From assembly GCA_020355945.1 (NCBI GenBank), contig CP070627.1, forward strand, positions 1,722,080-1,728,755: a stretch of DNA of 6,676 nt, in the 5' to 3' direction. The position numbers were made by a program, and so were the translations under genes. This DNA is from Candidatus Aminicenantota bacterium. GTDB taxonomy: Bacteria > Acidobacteriota > Aminicenantia > UBA2199. Shown here piece by piece: positions 1 through 6,495 of this stretch (position 1 is its first letter; the number at the start of each line of letters is the position of its first letter). Under the pieces are notes generated by a model that ran no database searches, was not told the origin of the DNA, and saw nothing but the letters and a program-made list of their open reading frames with translations.

Positions 1-378
1 ATTGCGGATGGCATCGACAGCAGAAAAGAGTTCTACTTCCGAGTCTTCTTTCAACAGGTATCCCTGGGCACCGGCTGAGATTGAATGATAAAGGTACTCC
101 TTACTTTTGTGCATGGTAAGCACTAATATTTTGACATTGGGATGGATACTTTTAACTTCATGAGTGGCTTCAATCCCTCGAAGGTTTGGCATGGATATAT
201 CTAGAATCACCATATCTGCTTTTAGTCCTCGCTGCAGGAGATTGATGAGTTCCAGTCCATCACTGGCCTCTCCCACTACTTTAAGGTCCGGTTTTGTCTC
301 AATCAATCGTTTGATACCTTGGCGAAAGATCACATGATCGTCTGCCAGTACAATACGGTATGGATCTTTATTTGCCAT
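1..378 (-). CDS. NarL/FixJ-type response regulator, receiver domain (3' end cut by window edge)
   Basis: Only the first 126 residues are visible, and these form a complete receiver domain. The acidic pair is D13-D14 (LADDHV), the predicted phospho-acceptor is D60 (VILDISMPN), the switch threonine is T88 (VLTMHK), and the invariant lysine is K110 (GYLLKED). The LADDH start, the ISMPNLRGIE segment and the AGAQGYLLKE segment are typical of the NarL/LuxR class. That class carries a C-terminal helix-turn-helix DNA-binding domain, which here would lie beyond the left edge and is inferred only. The ATG at 378 follows the kinase stop codon by one base and has a strong Shine-Dalgarno sequence. The regulator is therefore expected to be co-translated with, and phosphorylated by, the kinase at 1519-380. 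Its target genes cannot be deduced from the sequence. Confidence 0.93.
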   Translation of the reverse strand, partial: MANKDPYRIVLADDHVIFRQGIKRLIETKPDLKVVGEASDGLELINLLQRGLKADMVILDISMPNLRGIEATHEVKSIHPNVKILVLTMHKSKEYLYHSISAGAQGYLLKEDSEVELFSAVDAIRN

Positions 379-379
379 G

Positions 380-1519
380 TTACACCTCCTTATCTTCTAT
401 GGGAACCATAAATTTGATGATCGTACCTTTGCCGGGTTGGGAGTGCACTTCGAAGCTGCCGCCCATCATATGCATTCGTTCTTTCATTGTAATCAGCCCC
501 ACTCCTTTTTCATTGAATTTACGATTCATTATTTTTTCTAATTCAAATCCTCTCCCGTCATCTTTCACTACAAAGGAGATATGGCCTCCCTCTTTTTTTA
601 CCTCTACAGAGACATCCCGGGCATTCGCGTGTTTGGAAATATTTGTGAAAGTTTCCTGGAACACCCGGTAGAGGTTGACCTGGACTTCACGGGAAAAGAG
701 GTGATCGATGTCTTCCATATCCAGGGTGATATCGATGGCGTGTTGTTTGGAGAAATTTTCCACCAGCCATTGAAGAGAAGCAAAAAGCCCGAGGTCTTCC
801 AGTATGGAGGGCATTAAATCCCTGGAAATACGGCGGACATTTTCAATGATGATCTCGATTGCAGCGATGATGTCTTCACACTCTTTTTCCAGGAACTCCT
901 GGTGGTCATCCAATTGTTTTCCAATGGCGTGCACGCTGGATTTTAACAGGACCAGGTCATGCCCCAATTGGTCGTGGAGTTCTTTTGACAGCCGACTGCG
1001 TTCCCTGTCTCCTGCTTCAAAGAGGCGGGTGGAGAGGAATCGCAATCTCTTTTCCGATTCCCGCAGCGCTTCTTCCACTTTTTTACGCTCCGTGATATCC
1101 ATGACTGCTACCCCTCTTACCTTACGTCCCTGGTACTCCATCAACTTGCCCCTGACTTCCATCAAAAAGGTAGAACCATCTTTTCTTAATCCTTCAATTT
1201 CGTAAGTGGTAACGCCGTCAGGGGTGGTACGCCTGGTCTGGGAATTCAATGTTTCCGGTATCACTGTTAAGGGAATAGCCCGTTTGCCTATTAGTTCATG
1301 GGGTTCGTACCCGAACATTTTAAAGTACTGGTCATTGGCCTTGAGCAGTATTCCTTTTTCGTGGATCATGATTCCTTCAAATGCAGCCTCATGCAGCACA
1401 CGCAGTTCATCTTCCGCACGTTTACGCTCTTCTTCAGCGGCCCGCAGTGCCTCATTCTGACGCCTCAATCGGTTCAATTCTTCGATTAACTTTTCTTTTG
1501 TCTCAGCCATATCTTCCAT
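380..1519 (-). CDS. Cytoplasmic PAS-domain sensor histidine kinase (HisKA_3 / NarL-partner type)
   Basis: This 379-residue kinase has, in order: an N-terminal coiled coil (about residues 5-45); one PAS domain with PAC tail (about 43-143, ending DITERKKVEE); a second short coiled coil (145-170); a HisKA_3 dimerisation and phosphotransfer domain (172-240); and an HATPase_c domain (about 275-375). The phospho-acceptor is H182 in KELHDQLGH. ATP-binding motifs visible are the N box (Q288-E289, N293, H297), G1 (DDGRG, 320-324), G2 (GVGL, 339-342) and GKGT (363-366). No transmembrane segment or signal peptide is seen, so it should sense a cytoplasmic cue through the PAS pocket. The ligand or cofactor is unknown, and I see no heme- or flavin-diagnostic residue. 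The ATG at 1519 has only a weak upstream GGGA; an in-frame ATG at 1510 is an alternative. The partner is the response regulator one base downstream. Confidence 0.95.
   Translation of the reverse strand: MEDMAETKEKLIEELNRLRRQNEALRAAEEERKRAEDELRVLHEAAFEGIMIHEKGILLKANDQYFKMFGYEPHELIGKRAIPLTVIPETLNSQTRRTTPDGVTTYEIEGLRKDGSTFLMEVRGKLMEYQGRKVRGVAVMDITERKKVEEALRESEKRLRFLSTRLFEAGDRERSRLSKELHDQLGHDLVLLKSSVHAIGKQLDDHQEFLEKECEDIIAAIEIIIENVRRISRDLMPSILEDLGLFASLQWLVENFSKQHAIDITLDMEDIDHLFSREVQVNLYRVFQETFTNISKHANARDVSVEVKKEGGHISFVVKDDGRGFELEKIMNRKFNEKGVGLITMKERMHMMGGSFEVHSQPGKGTIIKFMVPIEDKEV
384..391 (-). promoter_or_regulatory. Strong Shine-Dalgarno AAGGAGGT for the response regulator
   Basis: On the minus strand AAGGAGGT lies 5 nt before the response-regulator ATG (378). 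The same bases are the last codons of the kinase (K377, E378 and the first two bases of V379). The regulator's ribosome binding site thus sits inside the kinase reading frame, directly before its stop codon. It is by far the best Shine-Dalgarno sequence in the window and fixes the regulator's start. Confidence 0.9.
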
Positions 1520-1568
1520 CGTTCTTACATCCCGACATTATTTAACATTTAACTAAACCATACGATCA

Positions 1569-1592
1569 AAATGGAATCTCAAACTTCCATTT
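1569..1592. repeat. 8-bp-arm palindrome (AAATGGAA-N8-TTCCATTT) upstream of the kinase
   Basis: Perfect 8-bp inverted repeats AAATGGAA (1569-1576) and TTCCATTT (1585-1592) flank an 8-base spacer, about 50 bp before the kinase start codon. The centre-to-centre distance of 16 bp suits a dimeric DNA-binding protein. A small 5'-UTR hairpin is the other possibility. No T-run follows it on the minus strand, so it does not look like a terminator. The function is inferred from position only. Confidence 0.4.
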
Positions 1593-1604
1593 CTCTCTAT
1601 ATAT

Positions 1605-1613
1605 ATAATACCA
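1605..1613 (-). promoter_or_regulatory. Possible extended -10 promoter for the two-component genes
   Basis: On the minus strand TGG-TATTAT (1613-1605) fits an extended -10 element (TGn plus TATAAT with one mismatch). No good -35 stands at 17 bp; a TTGATG lies about 20 bp upstream, which is too far for a standard promoter. Transcription would begin near 1598, giving an approximately 79-nt leader that contains the palindrome at 1569-1592. The surrounding DNA is very AT-rich, so chance matches are likely. Confidence 0.3.
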
Positions 1614-1706
1614 TTATTGAGAAAAAAATGCATCAAAAATTTTATTTTTTTTATTTTTTTCAAATCCTTTACCAATAGAAATATTTACAAATTGAAAGTC
1701 TGGTGG

Positions 1707-2267
1707 CTAGGCGTTGATTTTTTGCATGATTTCTTCGGAGTTTTTGGAGTTCTTTATTTTCAAAAAGATTTCAGGCCATTTTTCTTGAGCATCCAGGATA
1801 AAATCGACAACTTCCCTGACCGCTCCTCTTCCGCCGTATCGTTTGGCAATATAATGAGATATCCGTTTGATCAAAGGATGTGCATCGCCAACAGCCGCGG
1901 AAAAACCCACCATGCCCATCACTTCGGCATCCCCGATATCATCGCCGATGTATGCCACTTCTTCTTTTTGCAAACCGTATTTTTCCAGTAGTTCTAAAAA
2001 AGGAGTGGTTTTATCTCTAACTCCTTCGTAATAATCATCTATATGCAATTCTTCGGCTCGTTTCCTGACAGCCTCGGATTTTTTCCCTGTGATGATGGCG
2101 GTTTTAATACCGGCAAGCCCGGAAAATATCACGCCGGTGCCATCTTTTACATCAAAAGATTTCAAAACAGTTCCATCAGGAAGTACAAAGAATCTTCCAT
2201 CCGAAAGTGTCCCATCAACGTCCATAATGATTAATTTGACTTTCTTAGCTAATTCTTTTTGATCCAT
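1707..2267 (-). CDS. kdsC: 3-deoxy-D-manno-octulosonate-8-phosphate phosphatase (KdsC)
   Basis: This enzyme hydrolyses Kdo-8-phosphate to Kdo and phosphate in the cytoplasm, the third step of Kdo synthesis. It is a HAD-superfamily C0-type (capless) phosphatase that works as a tetramer in known members. Visible motifs are motif I DVDGTLSDG with nucleophile D16 and acid/base D18, motif II T60-G61 (AIITGKKSE), the motif III lysine K86 (VRDKT), and motif IV GDDIGD with D109, D110 and D113. The family's glycine-rich tail is present (GGRGAVRE, 145-152). Length is 186 residues, close to E. coli KdsC (188). I chose the ATG at 2267 because GGAG lies 8 nt upstream and the start overlaps the kdsD stop as TAATG. 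An in-frame GTG at 2288 would add 7 residues but has less support. It is the last gene of the Kdo cluster, and no clear terminator follows. Confidence 0.95.
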   Translation of the reverse strand: MDQKELAKKVKLIIMDVDGTLSDGRFFVLPDGTVLKSFDVKDGTGVIFSGLAGIKTAIITGKKSEAVRKRAEELHIDDYYEGVRDKTTPFLELLEKYGLQKEEVAYIGDDIGDAEVMGMVGFSAAVGDAHPLIKRISHYIAKRYGGRGAVREVVDFILDAQEKWPEIFLKIKNSKNSEEIMQKINA

Positions 2268-3229
2268 TATATCATCTCCGTTCTCCACAAATCATGCAAA
2301 TGTAGTAAACCTGTTATTGTTGTTTCGTTATCCCTGGTGACCACCAGGGAGGTAATCAAGTGATCTTCCATGATTTTCAATGCTTCTACTGCCAGGTGGT
2401 TTTCTCCTATGCATAAAGGGGTTTTGGTCATGCATTGGCCGGCGGTTGCTTCGGAAAAGTTGACACCTTTGAGCATGTTCCTTCGCAAATCACCATCTGT
2501 GATTACCCCTTTAACATTAGAATGATTTCCAATAACAACAGCCACACCAAATCGTTTGTCATTAATGGTTTTGATAACATCGGTCATTCGTGCATCTTCA
2601 TTTACAATAGGTAACTCACTGCCTGTATGCATGAGATGTTTGACTTTCAGTAGTTTTTTCCCGATATTGCCGCCGGGATGGTAATACCTGAAGTTTTCCT
2701 CGCTAAAACCTTTTTTTTCCATCAGGGCAATACAAAGGGCGTCACCCACGGCCAGTGTAAGGGTAGTGGAAGTAGAGGGAACAAGACCAATCGGACATGC
2801 CTCTTTTTCCACACTGCAGTCGAGAAAGACATCACTCTCCAGGGCAAGGGTGGATTGGGTATTACCCACAAGAGCAATCAATTGAACGCCAATCCGTTTA
2901 ATATAATCCAGCAGTCGTAAGACTTCAAAGGTTTCTCCACTGCTGGACAACGCCATCACCACATCGTGGCTGTGGATAATACCGATATCGCCGTGCAGCG
3001 CCTCCGAAGGATGCAGGAATACCGATGGGGTTCCCGTGGATGTCAGGGTAGCTGATATCTTCCTGGCAATAAGACCGGATTTGCCCATCCCTGTGGTGAC
3101 CACTCGACCCGTGGTCTTAAACAAAATCTGCACCGCTTTCTCAAAATGTTTATCGATTTTGGCTATAGTATTCTCAATGGCCGCTGCCTCGGTTTGCAGA
3201 ACTTTTTTGCCAATTTCTACTATATTCAT
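2267..3229 (-). CDS. kdsD: D-arabinose-5-phosphate isomerase (KdsD/KpsF family)
   Basis: This cytoplasmic enzyme interconverts D-ribulose-5-phosphate and D-arabinose-5-phosphate and supplies the substrate of KdsA. It has a SIS sugar-isomerase domain (about residues 30-175), then two CBS domains (about 200-258 and 265-320). Residues aligned with the E. coli KdsD active site are all present at a constant offset of 9: K50 (GMGKSG), E102 (SGETFEV), E143 (EKEACP) and H184 (YYHPGGNIG). H79 lies in the conserved ALHGD. The length of 320 matches the SIS-CBS-CBS form. The CBS pair may bind a regulatory ligand such as a nucleotide or sugar nucleotide, which is inference. The start codon overlaps the kdsA stop as ATGA and has no Shine-Dalgarno, so translation probably depends on kdsA. 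Because it lies in a kdsA-kdsC cluster, a biosynthetic KdsD role is more likely than a capsule KpsF or GutQ role. Confidence 0.95.
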   Translation of the reverse strand: MNIVEIGKKVLQTEAAAIENTIAKIDKHFEKAVQILFKTTGRVVTTGMGKSGLIARKISATLTSTGTPSVFLHPSEALHGDIGIIHSHDVVMALSSSGETFEVLRLLDYIKRIGVQLIALVGNTQSTLALESDVFLDCSVEKEACPIGLVPSTSTTLTLAVGDALCIALMEKKGFSEENFRYYHPGGNIGKKLLKVKHLMHTGSELPIVNEDARMTDVIKTINDKRFGVAVVIGNHSNVKGVITDGDLRRNMLKGVNFSEATAGQCMTKTPLCIGENHLAVEALKIMEDHLITSLVVTRDNETTITGLLHLHDLWRTEMI

Positions 3230-4038
3230 AAGGCTATATTATATAATTTTTTTAATTTAATTAATAGGGGTTTTAATTTTTTTATGGGCAGTGAATTATG
3301 TCGGTCGGAAAGAGCGGCACCAGGATTGGGATGCACTTCCATAAATACACCGTTTGCACCGGAAACCACACCGGAATATGCAATCAGCGGTATAAATTCC
3401 GGGTTACCACCGGAAATACCTTCGCAGGCAGTGGGCTTTTGAACCGCGTGTGTCACATCAATCACCACCGGACATCCGGTTTGCTTCATGATAGGAATGT
3501 TTCTGAAATCCACCACCAGGTTCCGGTAACCGAAAAACGTACCCCTTTCTGTCAACAGTATCCTGGAATTTCCCGTGGATTTAATTTTTTTCACCACCAG
3601 GGCCATATCTTCGGGAGCCATGAATTGTCCTTTTTTCACATTGACCGGCAGCCCGGTTTTACCGACAGCCACCAATAAGTCTGTCTGGCGGCACAAAAAA
3701 GCAGGAATCTGCAGGGCGGATAAAACCTCTGCCGCTGGTTCCGCCTGCCAGGGTTCATGGATATCGGATAACACCGGGATATCCAGTTCCTCCTTCACCC
3801 GCCGCAGTATGCGCAAGCCTTCCTGCAAACCAGGACCCCGGAAGGACTGTATCGATGACCGATTGGCTTTATCAAACGAGGCTTTAAAAATAACAGGAAC
3901 ATTTACCTCATGGGCAATGAGTTTTATTTGCTCGGCAAGATTAAGGGTGAAGGATTCACCTTCAATGACGCAGGGGCCCAGCAAAAAAAATAGGCCCTCT
4001 TTGCCAATTTTTATGTGGTCAATCTTAAAAAAATTCAT
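3226..4038 (-). CDS. kdsA: 3-deoxy-8-phosphooctulonate synthase (KdsA), metal-dependent class
   Basis: KdsA condenses phosphoenolpyruvate with D-arabinose-5-phosphate to give Kdo-8-phosphate. The 270-residue TIM-barrel protein shows family signatures FKASFDKANRSS (51-62), SDIHEPWQAEP (91-101), IPAFLCRQTDLL (111-122), NVKKGQFMAP (133-142), LTERGTFFGY (162-171) and ALSDRHNSLP (242-251). The four metal ligands of Aquifex aeolicus KdsA (C11, H185, E222, D233) match C23, H197, E234 and D245 here, all at offset 12. E. coli KdsA has Asn at the Cys position, so this enzyme belongs to the metal-dependent class. The ATG at 4038 has no Shine-Dalgarno; a 16-codon ORF overlaps it and may drive its translation. 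A run of seven T follows the fifth base of the gene. kdsD begins inside its stop codon (ATGA). The final ~20 codons are Lys/Leu/Ile-rich and markedly AT-rich. Confidence 0.97.
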   Translation of the reverse strand: MNFFKIDHIKIGKEGLFFLLGPCVIEGESFTLNLAEQIKLIAHEVNVPVIFKASFDKANRSSIQSFRGPGLQEGLRILRRVKEELDIPVLSDIHEPWQAEPAAEVLSALQIPAFLCRQTDLLVAVGKTGLPVNVKKGQFMAPEDMALVVKKIKSTGNSRILLTERGTFFGYRNLVVDFRNIPIMKQTGCPVVIDVTHAVQKPTACEGISGGNPEFIPLIAYSGVVSGANGVFMEVHPNPGAALSDRHNSLPIKKLKPLLIKLKKLYNIAL

Positions 4039-4085
4039 TGCATGATTTTATCAACAAGTGCAGAAAAAAGCAAATTTATTTTCAT
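4035..4085 (-). CDS. Possible 16-residue leader peptide coupled to kdsA
   Basis: An ATG at 4085 opens a 16-codon frame, MKINLLFSALVDKIMQ, ending in a TGA at 4037-4035 that overlaps the kdsA ATG (4038-4036) as ATGA. AAGGA (4100-4096) stands 10 nt before its ATG, whereas kdsA has no Shine-Dalgarno of its own. The arrangement would let ribosomes ending on the short frame re-initiate at kdsA, the same overlap used between kdsA and kdsD. No homolog is recognised and the frame is short enough to arise by chance, so a function for the peptide is not claimed. Confidence 0.35.
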   Translation of the reverse strand: MKINLLFSALVDKIMQ

Positions 4086-4133
4086 TTTCTTATTTTCCTT
4101 TTCTTTATTACTGTCTTGCTGTCCCGCGGATTG

Positions 4134-4165
4134 ACTGATTCACTGACTTACCGGGTTACTGTTTA
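4134..4165. repeat. Degenerate 8-bp periodic repeat at the ftsK stop codon
   Basis: On the plus strand four successive octamers read ACTGATTC, ACTGACTT, ACCGGGTT and ACTGTTTA. The last one contains the ftsK stop codon in complement. The first two differ at three positions and the others are more diverged. It could be a decayed microsatellite-like tract or chance. Confidence 0.3.
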
Positions 4166-6487
4166 CCGCTCCTTTTGCAGCTCATGCAGGTCATCCGTTG
4201 TCATTAAGATATCTCGTTTATTTTTACTGTCTGCTGCGGAGACCACGCCATGGGCCTGGAGTTGATCGATTAAGCGGCCGGCCCGTGCATACCCGATACT
4301 CATCTTTCGCTGCAGGAACGAAGCGGATGCCTGGCCGGTAAGGATAACCACCTCAGCCGCCTCGAAGAACATATCATCCAGTCCTTTATCCAGGGCCTCT
4401 CCTTCTTCTTCCGCTTTGGGTTTCACCACCTGGCTGTTGAATTTGGGACGGCCGGTTTTTGAAAGGTAGTTAACCACCCGCAGGATTTCTTCTTCTGACA
4501 CATAAGCGCAGTGCAGTCTTACCAGGGTTGCGGTTTTGGGAGGTAAAAATAACATATCTCCGTGTCCCAGTAATTTTTCTGCTCCCATGATATCGATGAT
4601 GGTGCGGGAGTCGTGTTTGGAGGGCACAGCCATTGCAATCCTGGAAGGGAAATTATTTTTGATGGTGCCGGTGATCACATCGGTGGAGGGCCTCTGGGTG
4701 GCAAGAATCAGGTGAATCCCTACTGCCCGTGCCTTCTGCGCGATACGGGCCACATCGTTCTCAATGTCTTTGCCCGCTTCCATCATCAAGTCAGCAAACT
4801 CATCAATCACAATGACCACATAGGGAATCTTTTCCGTGTCTTCCAGTTTTTCCAGGTTCTCATCTTCCGCTTGAAGCATTAATCCCAGTTTTCGATTGTA
4901 TTGTTCCACACTTCTTGCCTGCAAGACAGCCAGTTTTTTATACCGCACCTCCATCTCAAAAACCGCCCAGTCCAAAGCATTTTTTGCCAATTTGGTATTC
5001 ACCACCACAGGGGTCAATAAATGGGGCAATTGATTGTATAAGGCCAGTTCCACCCGTTTGGGATCGATCAATACCAGCTTGACTTCATCGGGTGAGGATT
5101 TATATAAAATACTCAACAGGAGGCTGTGAATGGCTACACTTTTTCCGCTGCCCGTGGCCCCGGCAATGATCAAATGCGGCATCTCCCGTAAATCCGACAC
5201 AAAAATCTCCCCGCTCTTTGTTTTCCCTATCCCAATGGTTAAAGGAGAGCGAGATTGCTGGTAATCCTCTGATTCAAGGATTTCACGCAAATGAATGATC
5301 TCTCGTTTTTTATTGGGGATTTCAATACCGATCGCCTTTTTTCCCAGGATTCTTTCAATACGGACATACTGGGCCCTGGCCACCAATGCCAGGTCTTCGG
5401 ACAGGTTGGTCACATCACGAACTTTTACACCGGTATCCGGCACAAATTCATAGGTGGTAATCACAGGTCCCGGTGTGTATTCCATGATCTCACCCCGGAT
5501 GCGAAATTCATCCAACCGCTGTTTCAATTCTTCTTTTTTCTCCTCCAATTCTTTAAAATCAATCTGGCTCCGCTCGGTTGGCGCATCCAGGTAACTGAGT
5601 GGGGGCGGCTTATATTTCGAGAGCCTGGCAATCTCTTCTTCAAAGTTAGAAAACAATGAACCCTCTTCCGGCAGCCCACTGGGCTTCCTCACTATTCGTT
5701 TCTCCTTTCTCTCCTTTACCGGTTTTTCATTTTCCCGGGTACTTGGTTCCTTGTTCAAGCTGCTCTGGTTAACATTGTACTTTTCCCGGATTCGCTTCTG
5801 GCTCCGATACTTTTTGTATTTCGCATATTGGGTTTTCACAAACTGGGTGACTAATTCCACTAATTTTGCAGAAACCTCGAATAAAAATTTCATGACCTTT
5901 CCCAGCGAAAGTTTAGCAATAAGAATCAGCGATACAGCGATCAAAACCAGGAAAAGAAGCCCGGAGAAAAACGATTTGATCCCGCTTTTAAAGAACAAAC
6001 CGATAAGATCGCCGATAAAGCCTCCGGCGCCGGGTATATATTTTTCTACTCCATTTATCACATCTTTAACCGGCTCCTTGACAATGGAAAGAAAGCCTGA
6101 GGACGCAACCAACAGCAGCAGGTAACCAAAACTTTTAGTAATGACATTTTGTATTTTTTGGTTAAAAAGAAAGTAACTGGTCATGAACAACAGGTAGAAA
6201 AGCAAAACATAAGAAGAATAACCGAAAAGGTTAAATAGGATGGCAGATACCTGGGCGCCCAGTCGGCCGCCATAGTTTTCCACATTCCTATCTTCCACTC
6301 TCCTGTCTTCCACATTCTTGCGGGGGGGAGAATTAAAAAAACTGGGGTCCGAAGGCGTATAACTGACAATACTGAAAATAAAGAAAATTGAAATAAGCAG
6401 CAGGATAATGCCAATGATTTCATTTTTTAGCAGTAATTGGTTTAAATTTTTTGCTCCCTTGTCCTGTCGTTTTTTAACTTTATTCAT
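4163..6487 (-). CDS. ftsK: FtsK/SpoIIIE-family DNA translocase
   Basis: A 774-residue membrane-anchored ATPase that pumps chromosomal DNA at the division septum. The N-terminus has likely membrane segments at about 23-44, 82-109, 118-136 and 174-193, the usual four. A basic, charged linker (about 200-310) and a short coiled coil (311-328) follow. The alpha/beta motor holds TPGPVITTYEF (338-347), Walker A GATGSGKS (443-450), LIDPKRVEL (473-481), Walker B VIVIDEFADL (558-567) and ATQRPSTDVITG (596-607). A C-terminal winged-helix gamma domain (about 705-768, including RKMSIGYARAGRLIDQL) is the part that reads polar DNA motifs and contacts XerD in known members. The linker is far shorter than that of E. 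coli FtsK (about 1,330 residues overall), giving SpoIIIE-like length. The ATG at 6487 has no Shine-Dalgarno and lies just downstream of a near-consensus promoter. The first periplasmic loop carries a three-copy 5-residue repeat (59-73). Confidence 0.97.
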   Translation of the reverse strand: MNKVKKRQDKGAKNLNQLLLKNEIIGIILLLISIFFIFSIVSYTPSDPSFFNSPPRKNVEDRRVEDRNVENYGGRLGAQVSAILFNLFGYSSYVLLFYLLFMTSYFLFNQKIQNVITKSFGYLLLLVASSGFLSIVKEPVKDVINGVEKYIPGAGGFIGDLIGLFFKSGIKSFFSGLLFLVLIAVSLILIAKLSLGKVMKFLFEVSAKLVELVTQFVKTQYAKYKKYRSQKRIREKYNVNQSSLNKEPSTRENEKPVKERKEKRIVRKPSGLPEEGSLFSNFEEEIARLSKYKPPPLSYLDAPTERSQIDFKELEEKKEELKQRLDEFRIRGEIMEYTPGPVITTYEFVPDTGVKVRDVTNLSEDLALVARAQYVRIERILGKKAIGIEIPNKKREIIHLREILESEDYQQSRSPLTIGIGKTKSGEIFVSDLREMPHLIIAGATGSGKSVAIHSLLLSILYKSSPDEVKLVLIDPKRVELALYNQLPHLLTPVVVNTKLAKNALDWAVFEMEVRYKKLAVLQARSVEQYNRKLGLMLQAEDENLEKLEDTEKIPYVVIVIDEFADLMMEAGKDIENDVARIAQKARAVGIHLILATQRPSTDVITGTIKNNFPSRIAMAVPSKHDSRTIIDIMGAEKLLGHGDMLFLPPKTATLVRLHCAYVSEEEILRVVNYLSKTGRPKFNSQVVKPKAEEEGEALDKGLDDMFFEAAEVVILTGQASASFLQRKMSIGYARAGRLIDQLQAHGVVSAADSKNKRDILMTTDDLHELQKER
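6269..6313 (-). repeat. Three-copy 15-bp tandem repeat inside ftsK (VEDRR-VEDRN-VENYG)
   Basis: On the minus strand three consecutive 15-mers, GTGGAAGACAGGAGA, GTGGAAGATAGGAAT and GTGGAAAACTATGGC, encode VEDRR, VEDRN and VENYG (residues 59-73). The period keeps the reading frame. The tract lies in the loop between the first two membrane segments, predicted to be periplasmic. A run of seven G on the plus strand (6322-6328) lies next to it, encoding the SPPR part. Copy three is diverged. Confidence 0.75.
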
Positions 6488-6495
6488 GTTGTAAA

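Noticed and set aside
360..1460. Several plus-strand open frames (360-671, 581-817, 804-1205, 1206-1460) opposite the histidine kinase
   Set aside because: They are antisense to a kinase with all catalytic motifs, show no recognisable domain, and are Ser/Arg/Phe-rich as expected for complements of Glu/Lys-rich coding DNA.
1620..1706. Intrinsic terminator after kdsC
   Set aside because: A/T tracts are present, but the only inverted repeats are short A/T-only arms (AAAAAAAT...ATTTTTTT) or 4-bp matches; no GC stem precedes a T-run on the minus strand.
1617..1991. Plus-strand frame of 124 codons spanning the AT-rich gap and the kdsC 3' end
   Set aside because: Its N-terminus is encoded by T-tracts and the rest is antisense to kdsC; no Shine-Dalgarno or family resemblance.
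2265..2288. GTG start at 2288 for kdsC (193 residues)
   Set aside because: The ATG at 2267 has GGAG at 8 nt and forms the TAATG overlap with the kdsD stop. The extra seven residues lie before the known family start and lack a better ribosome binding site. It cannot be excluded.
3226..3260. TATAAT in the kdsA 3' end as an internal promoter for kdsD
   Set aside because: No -35 at suitable spacing, the local DNA is almost wholly A/T, and the ATGA overlap already explains kdsD expression.
4039..4162. Terminator between ftsK and kdsA
   Set aside because: Only a 4-bp CCCG/CGGG pairing is found and no T-run follows it on the minus strand.
6181..6423. Minus-strand 80-codon frame within ftsK
   Set aside because: It is an out-of-frame reading of the ftsK membrane region and its tandem repeat, with no independent start signal.
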